From NCBI GenBank assembly GCA_014529385.2, contig CM043963.1:76208412-76272411 (forward strand): 64,000 nt of DNA, written 5' to 3'. Origin of the DNA: Adiantum capillus-veneris. Lineage: Eukaryota; Streptophyta; Polypodiopsida; Polypodiales; Pteridaceae. The notes under the pieces were generated by a model. That model had not been told where the DNA came from, searched no databases, and worked only from the letters and a program-made list of their open reading frames with translations. Each line of letters starts with the position of its first letter. Position 1 is the stretch's first letter. A program made the position numbers and the translations under genes. Of the stretch, positions 1 through 10,012 are shown piece after piece.

Positions 1-1331
1 CTTAAGGAAGGTCAAGAGTGGAGAAAAAATGTACCGTCAAAGCTAGTGGACCGTCAACAAGCATCAAAATTGGCCCTACTCAAGACACTTGGAGCATCAA
101 CGTTGTAAGAAATCCACCTTTTCTTACCTCTTAAGAGTTTTTCTTCCTTATTTGTATCCTACATGGATACTCCCATTGTAAATATCCAATTCCATTTGTA
201 AATTAATACTAACTCTACTAACACTAACCCACTATGAAAAGTCCTATCACTTCCATTTCTCTCCTCTCTCTTTCCCCACCAACTTCTTGATAATTCCAAG
301 CAAAAGAAATTAGATAAATTGCTGAAAATCTAACCCAACCATGGTTAAAGGAGCAACCCTAGCCTTCAAAATTGCTATAAAAGGAGGGTGTAGCTAGCAC
401 AAAAAGGGGGGATCCATAAGCAAGAGCACTATGCTATAGCTTGAGAAGCCAAGCTCAACCTCTCTAGAAGGAGCTCTTGAGTGGAAGCTCATTGTCTTAT
501 GCATGTGCATGTGTTGTAATAGGGGATTAGCAAAGGAACTCTATGCCATTGTAAGAGAGAGAGTGATCATTCAATTGAGAGTAGGAAATCTATCATTTCT
601 CCTACTAGTGTAAGCCCAACATTTGTTGAATCAAGGAGGGTGGATTTGGACTAAGCTTGGATACTTTGTCTCCCTTCCAACGTGAAGTAATGGAAAACAA
701 TGATGCGTAAGTGTCTTGGTGTTTTTTGTTAAGTTCTTGATAGCTTGTCTCTGGTGTTGTCATCAATCTAGCCATAAATTCCACATACTGTAAGAGGGCG
801 ACAGGGTGGAGAGGACTCCCCTGGCCTTAAGACAGTGATTGGGGTGGCTTTTCTTGTGATGTGTTGTGGTGAAATTTACGCAAGCTATGTTGAACAAATA
901 CTAATCTCACTTTGATTTGTCATGACAGATTTGTAAGAAGGTATTAATGCAACAAGCACCCCCTTTCCCTTTCTCTCTCCTTCTTAAATATATAGTTGTG
1001 TTTGCTTGATCATTGCCGATACGTTTCAAATCAGCCCGAGCACTATCTCTCTCTCTCTCTCTCTCTCTCGTATTTTAGTGTGTGAGAGTGTTCCATTGGT
1101 GTTAGGGTTAGTGTAAATTCCTTGCTTGTTTGTGGGTTGCTCTAACGATTCTCCTCTTTTGCGTCCTAGTTCGCTCTTAAACTAGGTGGTGCCCCTTGTG
1201 TAGTTGGGATTTGGCTGTGGGTTTGTTGTTTTGGTTTGTGTTGTGTTGTGCCCCTGCCCCATTGAGCAGCACGGGAGCCTTGAAGGGTGTCTAGAGGTTG
1301 CTCTTCTTGTTGCCCGCCCCGGATCGCCTCA
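1..1331 (+). repeat. 5' LTR of Tat element (3' part only)
   Basis: Window base 1 aligns with base 8580 of the 3' LTR, so about 1.33 kb of the 5' LTR is missing to the left. It ends CCTCA at 1331, three bases before the TGG of the primer site. It contains a TATA box and a short (TC)n run at about 1045-1069. Confidence 0.93.
376..384 (+). promoter_or_regulatory. TATA box of 5' LTR
   Basis: TATAAAAGG in a GC-poor context, repeated exactly at 8955-8963 in the 3' LTR. Transcription of the element would start some tens of bases downstream, which puts the R/U5 boundary inside the shared part. The position is inferred from the motif. Confidence 0.6.
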
Positions 1332-1334
1332 AAT

Positions 1335-1355
1335 TGGTGCCCCCACTGAGGACAG
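1335..1355 (+). other. Primer binding site of Tat element
   Basis: TGGTGCCCCCACTGAGG starts three bases after the LTR end. It begins with TGG, the complement of a tRNA 3' CCA end, at the expected place. I cannot name the tRNA with confidence; it is not the initiator-Met site (TGGTATCAGAGC) used by other elements in this window. Confidence 0.75.
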
Positions 1356-1406
1356 GCTTGTGTATTTTTGTGTAGAATCAACCTTTATCATAGTCAAGTA
1401 GTTTGC

Positions 1407-1619
1407 ATGAATCACGAAAATTTGTATGATCTCTTCATTCCCATTGCAAGGCAAAAGGTACACATAATTGTTAGTACTAAGTTGCAGTTTCAACGTGTCA
1501 TTCGTAGAATTTTAGGTCCTCTTAGGTTGGCCGAGATAAACACTTCAGTAAATCCTTTTATTTTGCCTCTCATTAGGTACGACCTTAGTTTGGACGTCTA
1601 TATTTTTGTTTTGTTTTAA
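1407..1619 (+). CDS. Leader small ORF 1 (70 aa), paralogue of the next ORF
   Basis: The first of two short ORFs between the primer site and gag. Its 70-residue product and the 72-residue product at 1641-1859 align over their whole length with about one third identity, sharing KLxFQ, a central EI, NPxILPLIxY and a DxxIFxL ending just before the stop. The stops are 240 bp apart, so this is an old tandem duplication. ATG 1407 is chosen because the homology starts there; the frame is open from 1368. Function unknown. Some Tat/Ogre elements carry an extra ORF upstream of gag; whether this is related is not established. Confidence 0.45.
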   Translation: MNHENLYDLFIPIARQKVHIIVSTKLQFQRVIRRILGPLRLAEINTSVNPFILPLIRYDLSLDVYIFVLF

Positions 1620-1640
1620 GCATTAGGTCATGCATAGACC

Positions 1641-1859
1641 ATGGATAATGGCCCAGGAATAGAGGTTTTCCCCTTCCATTTCACTCCACACATTAGAATA
1701 AACATTGCAATTAGTAGGAAACTCCATTTTCAACAACGTATGGTGTTCATGTTTGGTGCCCAAAGAGTAGGAGAAATTCTCGCATCACCAAACCCTGTCA
1801 TCCTACCTCTTATTGATTATCATAGGTCGTTTGATATGAATATCTTTATTTTGTTGTAG
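1641..1859 (+). CDS. Leader small ORF 2 (72 aa), paralogue of the previous ORF
   Basis: The second member of the tandem pair, starting ATG at 1641 and ending 85 bases before the gag ATG. The DNA of the two copies has diverged well beyond the LTRs while the protein pattern (FQQR, GEI, NPVILPLI) is kept, which suggests selection at protein level at some time. It could also be an untranslated structured leader. Nothing in it matches a domain I recognise. Confidence 0.45.
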   Translation: MDNGPGIEVFPFHFTPHIRINIAISRKLHFQQRMVFMFGAQRVGEILASPNPVILPLIDYHRSFDMNIFILL

Positions 1860-1944
1860 AATAGATTGCAAGCTAGAAAACATTCTTGTGTAAATCTTTT
1901 TAAGAAAGAAAAACAAAAACGGGTGTCACTTTGAAATCAATTCA

Positions 1945-2268
1945 ATGGAAAGCCAACGCCAAATGTCTGGGTATCCTCTTTTCTTTGGAGAGCCTGGAGA
2001 GGATGCAGAATTATTCTTAGCGAATTTCAAGATGTCTTGCCGTATCAAGAGGATAATAACTGATCAAGAACGTGTAAAAATGTTTGAGGTGGTCCTTAGG
2101 AAAGATGCTAGCACTTGGTTTGACTCTTTGCCTGAGGAAGTTAAGGGGAATTACACAGAAGTTTTGAATCGTTTCAAGAAATACTTCTTTGATCCCCAAA
2201 ACACTCAAAAATTATGGCAAGACATTGTTTCTCATAAGCAAAAAGACTTAGATGACTACTACTTGTAA
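1945..2268 (+). CDS. gag: Gag, N-terminal part (capsid-like), ended by an in-frame stop
   Basis: The 107 codons before TAA at 2266-2268 read as a retrotransposon Gag: an FFGEPGEDAE region, then a helix-rich part with WFDSLPEEVKGNY and FKKYFFD, typical of the plant Retrotrans_gag domain. ATG 1945 is the first Met after the leader ORFs. The same frame stays open after the TAA all the way to 7032, so the stop is a single nonsense change in an otherwise continuous gag-pol. Gag would form the particle that packages element RNA in the cytoplasm. Confidence 0.8.
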   Translation: MESQRQMSGYPLFFGEPGEDAELFLANFKMSCRIKRIITDQERVKMFEVVLRKDASTWFDSLPEEVKGNYTEVLNRFKKYFFDPQNTQKLWQDIVSHKQKDLDDYYL

Positions 2269-5200
2269 AAGCAAGAGTTTCTACGTCATTGGGCTCTATG
2301 CATACGAAATGTTGCTAACCCTGGTGAAGGTGCAGAATTTCTAAAGAAGGAGAGGTTCATAGCTAGACTCTTTCCTGACCTTAAGGTAAAAGTTGAGGCG
2401 GGTGCACCTACTACCTTTAACGCAGCTGAAACTAGGGCTGCTGAGAAATATAGGAAACTCAAGTGCTTAAGGGGAGAGGTTCCAATAGAAGGTCTTAGAC
2501 CCAAAGGTAAGTCACAAGCATCAACATCGAGGGAGCTTCCTGAGGTAACGGCGGAAGTAATTGAGAAGTTAAACGAATCTTTAAGCAGCCTGTCAATTCA
2601 CCTTGCACAAGCTGTAGGTCCAAAGGGACAAGCAAGGAAGTCAGAAGAGAGAGAGCCACGAACTAGGAGAGTCTTGCAGTGTTGGAATTGCGGAGAGTCT
2701 GGACATGGGATGTATAATTGTCCTTGGCCCCGTGGAGAGCTAGGGAGACCTAACTTGAATTACCCAGTGATGAATGCAGGTGAAGGAACTGGTCAACAAC
2801 CAAGGCTTCTACAAAGGCCAAATGGACCGAGACCACCTCCACAAGGGGTAGAAGGAGTTCCACCTTTGCCAGATCCAAATGTGCATGTGGTAGAGGTGAC
2901 AAACTCAAATGAGGTTGACATGGAAGCAAATGACATTAAGCGTGGCCGAGGAAAAGGTAAAGAGAAAGAGGGTGTCCCATCACAGAGTGACCATGGACAA
3001 GGCAAAAAGGCAAAGGAGACCAAGGAAACCAAGAGGACTCGACGTCGTATCAACCTCCAAGACTTCCCTCTTGGACATGGTATGGCTCCGTACAACTTGT
3101 TGGAAGACATGAGAGGTAAGGGTCCTGATATTTCATGGCCTCAATTTCTTGCATTATGTCCACTAGTTAGGAGGGATTTAACAAGGGCAGTTAGCACTAG
3201 GAGAAAGGTAAAAGAGAGTGTGCCTGTTGTAAAAATTGCACAAGCTGAAATGAATGAGGACATTACACCGGTGCTAGACTGTTACATAAAAGGAAGATTG
3301 GTTAGGAAAGTTCTAGTGGATGGGGGTGCACAAATTTGCATCATGACAGAAGGGCTCATGCAAAGACTAGGCATGCACATCCATGAGACACCTGAAATCA
3401 AAGTGAAAATGGCAAACAATAGCAAGGCTAGGTGCGTAGGCATTTGTAAAAATGTTTTTGTGGAGGCCTTTGGCATTAAGAAGGCAGTGGATTTTTATGT
3501 TATGTCGACCAAGGGAAGTGGTTATCCATTTATCCTAGGAAGACCATGGCTAATGAAAATGCGAGCTTTGCAGGATTGGGAGAGTGGAAAGCTAATTTGC
3601 AGGAATGACAATCACAAGAAGGTTGTCTTTGACATTAAGGAGCAACGCCAAGAGGAGCTCCATGAAGAATCATCTCAAAGTGAGACGGAAGAAGATTGGA
3701 CTGAAAACACTTCAGAAGAAGAAAGTGGCAGCAGCATTACTGAAGAGGAGTCCTCCATTGAAGTCATGGGGGTAAGGTTTGAGCCAAGCAACCAAGAGAC
3801 CTCTTGTCGAGGTTTGGAAGAGGTAGGTTCCCAAGAGAACCAAAAGGTGGAAGATGAAGGAATGTTAGAAGGTATGTTGTCTACAACACTTACAAAGGAT
3901 GAAAGAGAGGAGTTCAAATGTGTGCTAAGGAAATTTTTGAGGCTTTTTGCTAAAGACTACACCGATGTGCGTGGAGTAGATGTTGTTCAACACAAGATTG
4001 AGTTGAAGCCAGAGGCCACACCTAAGGCTCAAAAGCTACGAAGGCTAGGAGTCATTAAGGAGCAGGCTCTACTCAAGGAGGTAAGAAAGCTTCTAGCAGC
4101 AGGTTTCATTTATCCAGTGGAGAATTCAGAGTGGGTCTCTCCTGTTGTTGTCACTCCTAAGAAAAATGGCAAGTGGAGGGTGTGTGTGGATTACCGTCCC
4201 CTCAATGAGGCAACAAAAAGAGATCACTTTCCCCTCCCATTCCAGGATGAGATACTAAATGAGGTAGCTGGTCATGAGAAGTACACTGTGTGCGATGGTT
4301 ACTCAGGTTACTTTCAAATAGGGATTGCATTGGAGGATCAATTGAAAACAACCTTTATCACTCCTTGGGGTTGTTATGCTTTTAGAGTCATGCCATTTGG
4401 TCTGACAAATGCTCCTGCAACATATCAACGTTTCATGAATATGGTGTTTCAAGCATTCTTTGGAAAGTCAATTAGGGTGTTCATTGATGATTTCTGTATT
4501 TATAGCTCAAAATCATTGCATCTACAAAGGGTAGAAGAAGGTTTAAAGAAGCTCTACGACATGGGAGGTCAACTCAACCCCGATAAGTGCCATATAGGTG
4601 AGGATGAAGTAATCTTGCTCGGTCACAAGGTTTCCTATAAAGGCATTGAGGTGGATCCTTCAAAGTCAAAGGCTCTTATTGAGCTCCCATCACCGAAGAG
4701 TCTTAAGGAGGTCATCTCTTTCATTCAGAAGGTGAAGTATATGTCACGCTTCATTCACTTAGCCTCGGAGTTACTTCACCCTTTGCAAAAGTTGACACAA
4801 CAAGTAGAATTTGCATGCTCTGATGAGCTTGAAGAGTACTTTTGTAACATTAAAGCCATTTTGTCAGAGCTACCAACACTCATGCCTCCTTGTTGGGAGT
4901 ACACATTCTTTGTTAGCTCTAGTGCTGGGAAAGAAACAATTGGTGCAGTTTTGCTACAACAAGATCCCTATAGTACCAGGATGCGGCCCATCTACTTTGC
5001 TAGTAGGGTCATGAATGCTTTAGAGAGAGGCTACACGGAGGCAGAACTCATGATGCTTTCTCTCATGTTTGCGATAAGGAAGTTTAGATCCTACTTGCTC
5101 CCAAAACCTTTTGTAATCCTCACCGCAGAGAATTTGTTCCCTTGGGTGTCATCTCAAATGAATCTTAGTACTAGGATCTCAAAGTGGATTATGGAGTTGC

Positions 5201-7032
5201 AAGAGTTTCAATACTCTTTCAAGGTAGAAGATAGTGTGCGTGCACAATTGGCAGGGATTCTCACTTATAGGGTGCATGAAAATGAGATTAAGGTGCCTGA
5301 AGTAAAGACCCTACCATTACCACCACCAAAAAGTATTCCTAATGTTTTTACCTTGTTCTTTGATGGAGCTTTTCGTCCAGCCACAGGAAAAGCAAGGGGA
5401 GGGCTAGTGTTGCTCAACCCAAGTGGAGAGGTGGTCATGAAAGAGAAGGTCAATCTACCAGGTTCAACTAGCAACAATGAAGCAGAATACGACACACTAC
5501 TTCATGGTTTGAAGATGTGCATTGGCCAAGGGATAAAACGTCTCATGGTAAAGGGAGATGCACTTCTCATTGTTAAACAGATTTTAGGCATTTGGGCATG
5601 CAAGAATGAAAGCTTAAGGACAAAAGTTCATGCCATTCGTAAGATGTTTAATCAATTTGAAGAAGTGCAACTATATCATATTCCTAGGAAACAGAATGAA
5701 GATGCCGATTTACTTGCACAGCAAGTAGTTACATGTGTTGAGAAAGAAGTGCAGGTCATCATGGTGGCAGCAACTGTCAAGCAGCCGAGATACCAGGGAT
5801 TGGAGTCATTGACTCCCATTATTAGCTACATTTTGGAGGGCGAGTTTCCACAAGACTTCACGAAGGCTCAGAAGAGGAGACTCATGAAGAAGGCAAGCGC
5901 ATATCTCTTCCTAGAAGGCTCCCTCTATCAAAGAGGGAGGGATCAAGTATGCAGAAGAGTACCAACTATTGAGGAAATTCCAGCCATTCTAAAAGGTTTG
6001 CATGAAGAAGCATGTGGTGGTCATTTTGCCCAAGAATTAACTGTGAAGAAGATTTTGCTTGCGGGGTATGTTTGGCCAAGTCTGCATGTGGATGTCCAAC
6101 ATTGGTGTAAAAGTTGTCACAATTGTCAGGTAAATGGGAATAGAAGATTGGTTTATGGTCCAAGGCAAATCATGCTTGCAAATGGACCCTTTGAAAAGTG
6201 GGGCATTGATGCTATGGGTCCTCTGCCTAGGACAAAAAATGGTAAACTCTACATTCTAGTGGCTGTAGACTATATGACTAAGTGGGTGGAAGCACAAAGT
6301 GTGGCAAAGGTAAATGAGAAGACAGTGAGAAAATTCGTCTACACTCACATTTGTTGTAGATTTGGCACACCTTTGGAGATTGTTTCTGATAATGGTCCAG
6401 GGTTTAGAAAGGGATTGCTCACAGAAGTCTGTGAAGAACTTCACATTCTACATCGTCACAGTACACCCTACTATCCCCAATCAAATGGTTTGGTAGAAAA
6501 AGCTAATGGTGTCATTGCAGGCATCATTAGAAAGATGATGAAAAACAAGACAAAGTTGTGGGATGACTTCTTGGATGGTGCCTTGTGGGCGTATCAAACC
6601 ACATATAGGGAAGCCACGGAGTTCACACCATTTCACTTGGTCTATGGTCAAGAGGCTTTACAGCCAATTGAGCTAAACATTCCAACAATGCGACTTCATG
6701 GCAAATCAGCACAAGATGATCAAGAAGCATGGATGAATCGACTTCTTACCTTATCTGAGCTTGAGTGGAAAAGAGAAGCAGCATACGAGTGCTATAAGAG
6801 GAAAGCCACACAGACAAACGAGAAGCTTGACAAGAAACTGAAGGACAAAGGCATCAATGAAGGAGATCTTGTGCTAAGGTATGACAATCGACTCGATAAT
6901 CGTTTTGATGCCAAATTTGAAACTAGATGGCAAGGGCCATACATAGTCAAGAAGGCTTTCAATTCAAGTTACTATCAGCTTATGGACTTGAATGGTAAAG
7001 AGCACTCCAGGAAAGTAAACGGGTATCGTTGA
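2269..7032 (+). CDS. gag-pol: Gag C-terminus and Pol polyprotein (Tat type)
   Basis: An uninterrupted frame of 1,588 codons, in the same frame as the upstream Gag. Order: Gag C-terminus; CCHC knuckle CWNCGESGHGMYNC (2677-2718); a basic/acidic linker; protease with VLVDGGAQICIM (DGG rather than DSG/DTG, at about 3310); reverse transcriptase with FIDDF (4480); a first RNase H at about 4900-5280 that lacks the usual Asp residues; a second, RVT_3-type RNase H with FFDGA (5356), NNEAEY, GDA and EDAD kept; integrase with an HHCC finger and catalytic D (6208), D (6388), E (6496; D35E spacing), then WQGPY. Protease and integrase motifs look functional. The stop at 2266 is the only break seen. Confidence 0.92.
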   Translation, partial: KQEFLRHWALCIRNVANPGEGAEFLKKERFIARLFPDLKVKVEAGAPTTFNAAETRAAEKYRKLKCLRGEVPIEGLRPKGKSQASTSRELPEVTAEVIEKLNESLSSLSIHLAQAVGPKGQARKSEEREPRTRRVLQCWNCGESGHGMYNCPWPRGELGRPNLNYPVMNAGEGTGQQPRLLQRPNGPRPPPQGVEGVPPLPDPNVHVVEVTNSNEVDMEANDIKRGRGKGKEKEGVPSQSDHGQGKKAKETKETKRTRRRINLQDFPLGHGMAPYNLLEDMRGKGPDISWPQFLALCPLVRRDLTRAVSTRRKVKESVPVVKIAQAEMNEDITPVLDCYIKGRLVRKVLVDGGAQICIMTEGLMQRLGMHIHETPEIKVKMANNSKARCVGICKNVFVEAFGIKKAVDFYVMSTKGSGYPFILGRPWLMKMRALQDWESGKLICRNDNHKKVVFDIKEQRQEELHEESSQSETEEDWTENTSEEESGSSITEEESSIEVMGVRFEPSNQETSCRGLEEVGSQENQKVEDEGMLEGMLSTTLTKDEREEFKCVLRKFLRLFAKDYTDVRGVDVVQHKIELKPEATPKAQKLRRLGVIKEQALLKEVRKLLAAGFIYPVENSEWVSPVVVTPKKNGKWRVCVDYRPLNEATKRDHFPLPFQDEILNEVAGHEKYTVCDGYSGYFQIGIALEDQLKTTFITPWGCYAFRVMPFGLTNAPATYQRFMNMVFQAFFGKSIRVFIDDFCIYSSKSLHLQRVEEGLKKLYDMGGQLNPDKCHIGEDEVILLGHKVSYKGIEVDPSKSKALIELPSPKSLKEVISFIQKVKYMSRFIHLASELLHPLQKLTQQVEFACSDELEEYFCNIKAILSELPTLMPPCWEYTFFVSSSAGKETIGAVLLQQDPYSTRMRPIYFASRVMNALERGYTEAELMMLSLMFAIRKFRSYLLPKPFVILTAENLFPWVSSQMNLSTRISKWIMELQEFQYSFKVEDSVRAQLAGILTYRVHENEIKVPEVKTLPLPPPKSIPNVFTLFFDGAFRPATGKARGGLVLLNPSGEVVMKEKVNLPGSTSNNEAEYDTLLHGLKMCIGQGIKRLMVKGDALLIVKQILGIWACKNESLRTKVHAIRKMFNQFEEVQLYHIPRKQNEDADLLAQQVVTCVEKEVQVIMVAATVKQPRYQGLESLTPIISYILEGEFPQDFTKAQKRRLMKKASAYLFLEGSLYQRGRDQVCRRVPTIEEIPAILKGLHEEACGGHFAQELTVKKILLAGYVWPSLHVDVQHWCKSCHNCQVNGNRRLVYGPRQIMLANGPFEKWGIDAMGPLPRTKNGKLYILVAVDYMTKWVEAQSVAKVNEKTVRKFVYTHICCRFGTPLEIVSDNGPGFRKGLLTEVCEELHILHRHSTPYYPQSNGLVEKANGVIAGIIRKMMKNKTKLWDDFLDGALWAYQTTYREATEFTPFHLVYGQEALQPIELNIPTMRLHGKSAQDDQEAWMNRLLTLSELEWKREAAYECYKRKATQTNEKLDKKLKDKGINEGDLVLRYDNRLDNRFDAKFETRWQGPYIVKKAFNSSYYQLMDLNGKEHSRKVNGYR

Positions 7033-7245
7033 AGCCTTACTTGAGTTGCCTTCTACCAAAGGATCTACCAGAGAAAAAGGCAACTATCCCATGTAAGTAT
7101 TGTTACATGAAGCATGAGTGTAACTCCAGCCAAAATTCTGAGGGGCCAAACAATGAAAATCTCGTCAAGGACTCTGAAGCACTCTCTTTGGAAAACATGC
7201 TCTATGATGGTACATGAATATACCATCATCCAGGGGGAGGGCTAA
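7033..7245 (+). other. 3' untranslated part of Tat element
   Basis: 213 bases between the pol stop and the 3' LTR. A 62-codon open stretch (7029-7217) overlaps the pol end but shows no recognisable motif; it may be a remnant of a longer Pol C-terminus or chance. Confidence 0.5.
7231..7241 (+). other. Polypurine tract
   Basis: CAGGGGGAGGG lies four bases before the TGATAGCC that opens the 3' LTR, as expected for the plus-strand primer of reverse transcription. Confidence 0.8.
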
Positions 7246-8954
7246 TGATAGCCGTTTTTCGACTCTTTGTAATTGCCACAGTGAGTTACCTCACCCTACC
7301 AAAATCACCCAAACACTGTGGCTATCCCTACCATTTCACTGTACATATGCGTGTGTGAGTCACGGGACTTTTCCCATATCTTCTTAAAAAAACCCTCAAT
7401 TAGCTAGTCATTGGGCTAGTTGAGCCAAAAGAATAAAAAATAATAAAAAATATAAGTATATTATGGCCCATGCGTATGTAAATATTTCTTTGTATATAGG
7501 GCCTAAATAAAAGTTTTTTGCATAATTATTTTGGTATTTATTTAAATATTTCTACCTAGGTGTGTGTTATTTATGCTCTGTACATTGCCTCACCATTACC
7601 ACAATTTTTTCTTACCATTTTTCATACTCTTTATTCCATATAGAAATATTTTCATGTAAGCTTCTCTTATAATTGGTGTAACTCCACCCCAACAAAAATC
7701 CAAAAAAACTAGTTTTATTTATGTGTATATTTTTTCACTATTGTGATTTTTCCCTTCCTACATCTATTTTGTTTTTTTCTAAAAAATTAGAACACCAAAA
7801 ATATTTATCTTTTTATGGTAGCCTCATAATGAGAGAGATTTCTTTTGACCCCTTTATATTTTTTCCACTTATATTATTTATATTTGACATGTACGTATTT
7901 TTTAGACCCCTCAATATTTGATTTTCTTAGTTGTACTATTCACTTATATCATGATCTCAACAATATCTTCAATTATAGACCTACCAAATAAGGTCAAGGG
8001 TAGGTGGCATGCATACATGCACTATGGAGGGCTCACTCTTGGAGGTATTCAAAAGAATCATCCAAAGAAGGACCCCACAAGGACCTTGTGCAGTGGAAAA
8101 AAATGGTCGGTTTTGCTGAATTTTTAAAGTTCACTTTCTCTCCGAATTTGAAAAGGTAATACAAACAAAAGTTGTAGCTCGTGAGCTGAACTTTTGCCTC
8201 AAATTTTTGAAAATTTTTTTGAGCTACGAGTTGTGAGCTATGATTTTATTAGTGGACCCCAGTTTTCCCATGCTATGCAGCCACACTCTCTCTTCCACTT
8301 TATCATTTTCCTCTTTCACACACACTTCTCCACTCATCATCCCCACCTCTCTCACCACTCCTCTCTGCACCCTACTCACCTTCTCCTCAACCTTGAAGAA
8401 TAAGAGAAACCATGGTGAACTCATACCTCCCACACACAATTCCATTCCAAAATTGACCACCTAGTCTCATTTTTCCTCTTCCAAATTACCCATATCTATA
8501 AAAAAACCACAAAATTCAGCCTCTTCTCTTAAAAGACAGCATCATGGTGGTTGATTACTCAGCTTCAATTACCTTGTCTCTTAAGGAAGGTCAAGAGTGG
8601 AGAAAAAATGTACCGTCAAAGCTAGTGGACCGTCAACAAGCGTCAAAATTGGCCCTACTCAAGACACTTGGAGCATCAACGTTGTAAGAAATCCACCTTT
8701 TCTTACCTCTTAAGAGTTTTTCTTCCTTATTTGTATCCTACATGGATACTCCCATTGTAAATATCCAATTCCATTTGTAAATTAATACTAACTCTACTAA
8801 CACTAACCCACTATGAAAAGTCCTATCACTTCCATTTCTCTCCTCTCTCTTTCCCCACCAACTTCTTGATAATTCCAAGCAAAAGAAATTAGATAAATTG
8901 CTGAAAATCTAACCCAACCATGGTTAAAGGAGTAACCCTAGCCTTCAAAATTGC

Positions 8955-8963
8955 TATAAAAGG
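8955..8963 (+). promoter_or_regulatory. TATA box of 3' LTR
   Basis: TATAAAAGG, identical to the copy at 376-384. In this LTR it could drive read-out transcription into the repeats to the right. Confidence 0.5.
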
Positions 8964-9621
8964 AGGGTGTAGCTAGCACAAAAAGGGGGGAGCCATAAGC
9001 AAGAGCACTATGCTATAGCTTGAGAAGCCAAGCTCAACCTCTCTAGAAGGAGCTCTTGAGTGGAAGCTCATTGTCTTATGCATGTGCATGTGTTGTAATA
9101 GGGGAATAGCAAGGGAACTCTATGCCATTGTAAGAGAGAGAGTGATCATTCAATTGAGAGTAGGAAATCTATCATTTCTCCTACTAGTGTAAGCCCAACA
9201 TTTGTTGAATCAAGGAGGGTGGATTTGGACTAAGCTTGGATACTTTGTCTCCCTTCCAATGTGAAGTAATGGACAACAATGATGCGTAAGTGTCTTGGTG
9301 TTTTTTGTTAAGTTCTTGATAGCTTGTCTCTGGTGTTGTCATCAATCTAGCCATAAATTCCACATACTGTAAGAGGGTGACAGGGTGGAGAGGACTCCCC
9401 TGGCCTTACGACAGTGATTGGGGTGGCTTTTCTTGTGATGTGTTGTGGTGAAATTTACGCAAGCTATGTTGAACAAATACTAATCTCACTTTGATTTGTC
9501 ATGACAGATTTGTAAGAAGGTATTAATGCAACAAGCACCCCCTTTCCCTTTCTCTCTCCTTCTTAAATATATAGTTGTGTTTGCTTGATCATTGCCGATA
9601 CGTTTCAAAGCAGCCCGAGCA

Positions 9622-9624
<3 letters not shown>

Positions 9625-9692
<68 letters not shown>
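9625..9692 (+). repeat. (TC)n microsatellite in 3' LTR
   Basis: About 34 TC units, against about 13 at the same place in the 5' LTR (1045-1069). It accounts for nearly all of the length difference between the LTRs. Confidence 0.95.
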
Positions 9693-9695
<3 letters not shown>

Positions 9696-9967
9696 TTTTA
9701 GTGTGTGAGAGTGTTCCATTGGTGTTAGGGTTAGTGTAAATTCCTTGCTTGTTTGTGGGTTGCTCTAACGATTCTCCTCTTTTGCGTTCTAGTTCACTCT
9801 TAAACTAAGTGGTGCCCCTTGTGTAGTTGGGATTTGGCTGTGGGTTTGTTGTTTTGGTTTGTGTTGTGTTGTGCCCCAGCCCCATTGAGCAGCACGGGAG
9901 CCTTGAAGGGTGTCTAAAGGTTGCTCTTCTTGTTGCCCACCCCGGACCGCCTCAATACTTACATATA

Positions 9968-10012
9968 TGTACACACACACACACACATGTGGGTGTGTGT
10001 GTCTGTGTGCAC
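9968..10012 (+). repeat. (CA)n/(GT)n compound microsatellite
   Basis: CA repeats followed directly by interrupted GT repeats just outside the 3' LTR, able to fold back on themselves. The rest of 10013-10310 is non-coding, with a short repeated phrase around GCTTCTAGTAGT. Confidence 0.85.

Larger units (their letters stand above)
1..9954 (+). mobile_element. Tat-lineage Ty3/gypsy LTR retrotransposon (5' end outside window)
   Basis: Positions 1-1331 repeat 8580-9954 almost perfectly (about 18 substitutions apart from a microsatellite), so they are the two LTRs of one element. The internal part (1332-7245) holds a primer site, leader, gag-pol and a purine tract in the usual order. Pol carries two RNase H-like domains, the second of the plant/archaeal (RVT_3) type, before an integrase with no chromodomain; that set is known for the Tat branch (Tat/Ogre/Retand). 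If the 5' LTR is full length the element is about 11.3 kb. LTR divergence near 1.4% points to recent insertion. The 3' flank begins ATACT; the matching 5' flank lies outside the window. Confidence 0.93.
7246..9954 (+). repeat. 3' LTR of Tat element (complete, 2,709 bp)
   Basis: It starts TGATAGCC right after the purine tract and ends CCTCA, giving TG...CA ends. Positions 8580-9954 match window 1-1331. The first 1.3 kb (7246-8579) has no partner here and shows no gene; short ORFs in it are AT-rich or low-complexity. TATA box at 8955-8963. Confidence 0.93.

Noticed and set aside
1166-1401. Short ORFs on both strands at the LTR/leader border
   Set aside because: They cross the LTR end and primer site and recur in the 3' LTR with frame differences; no motif.
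7721-8464. Several 60-80 codon ORFs in the 3' LTR
   Set aside because: AT-rich or CT-rich sequence, overlapping on both strands, no protein pattern; ordinary LTR sequence.
9486-9719. Arg-Glu repeat ORF on the minus strand
   Set aside because: Product of the (TC)n run inside the LTR.
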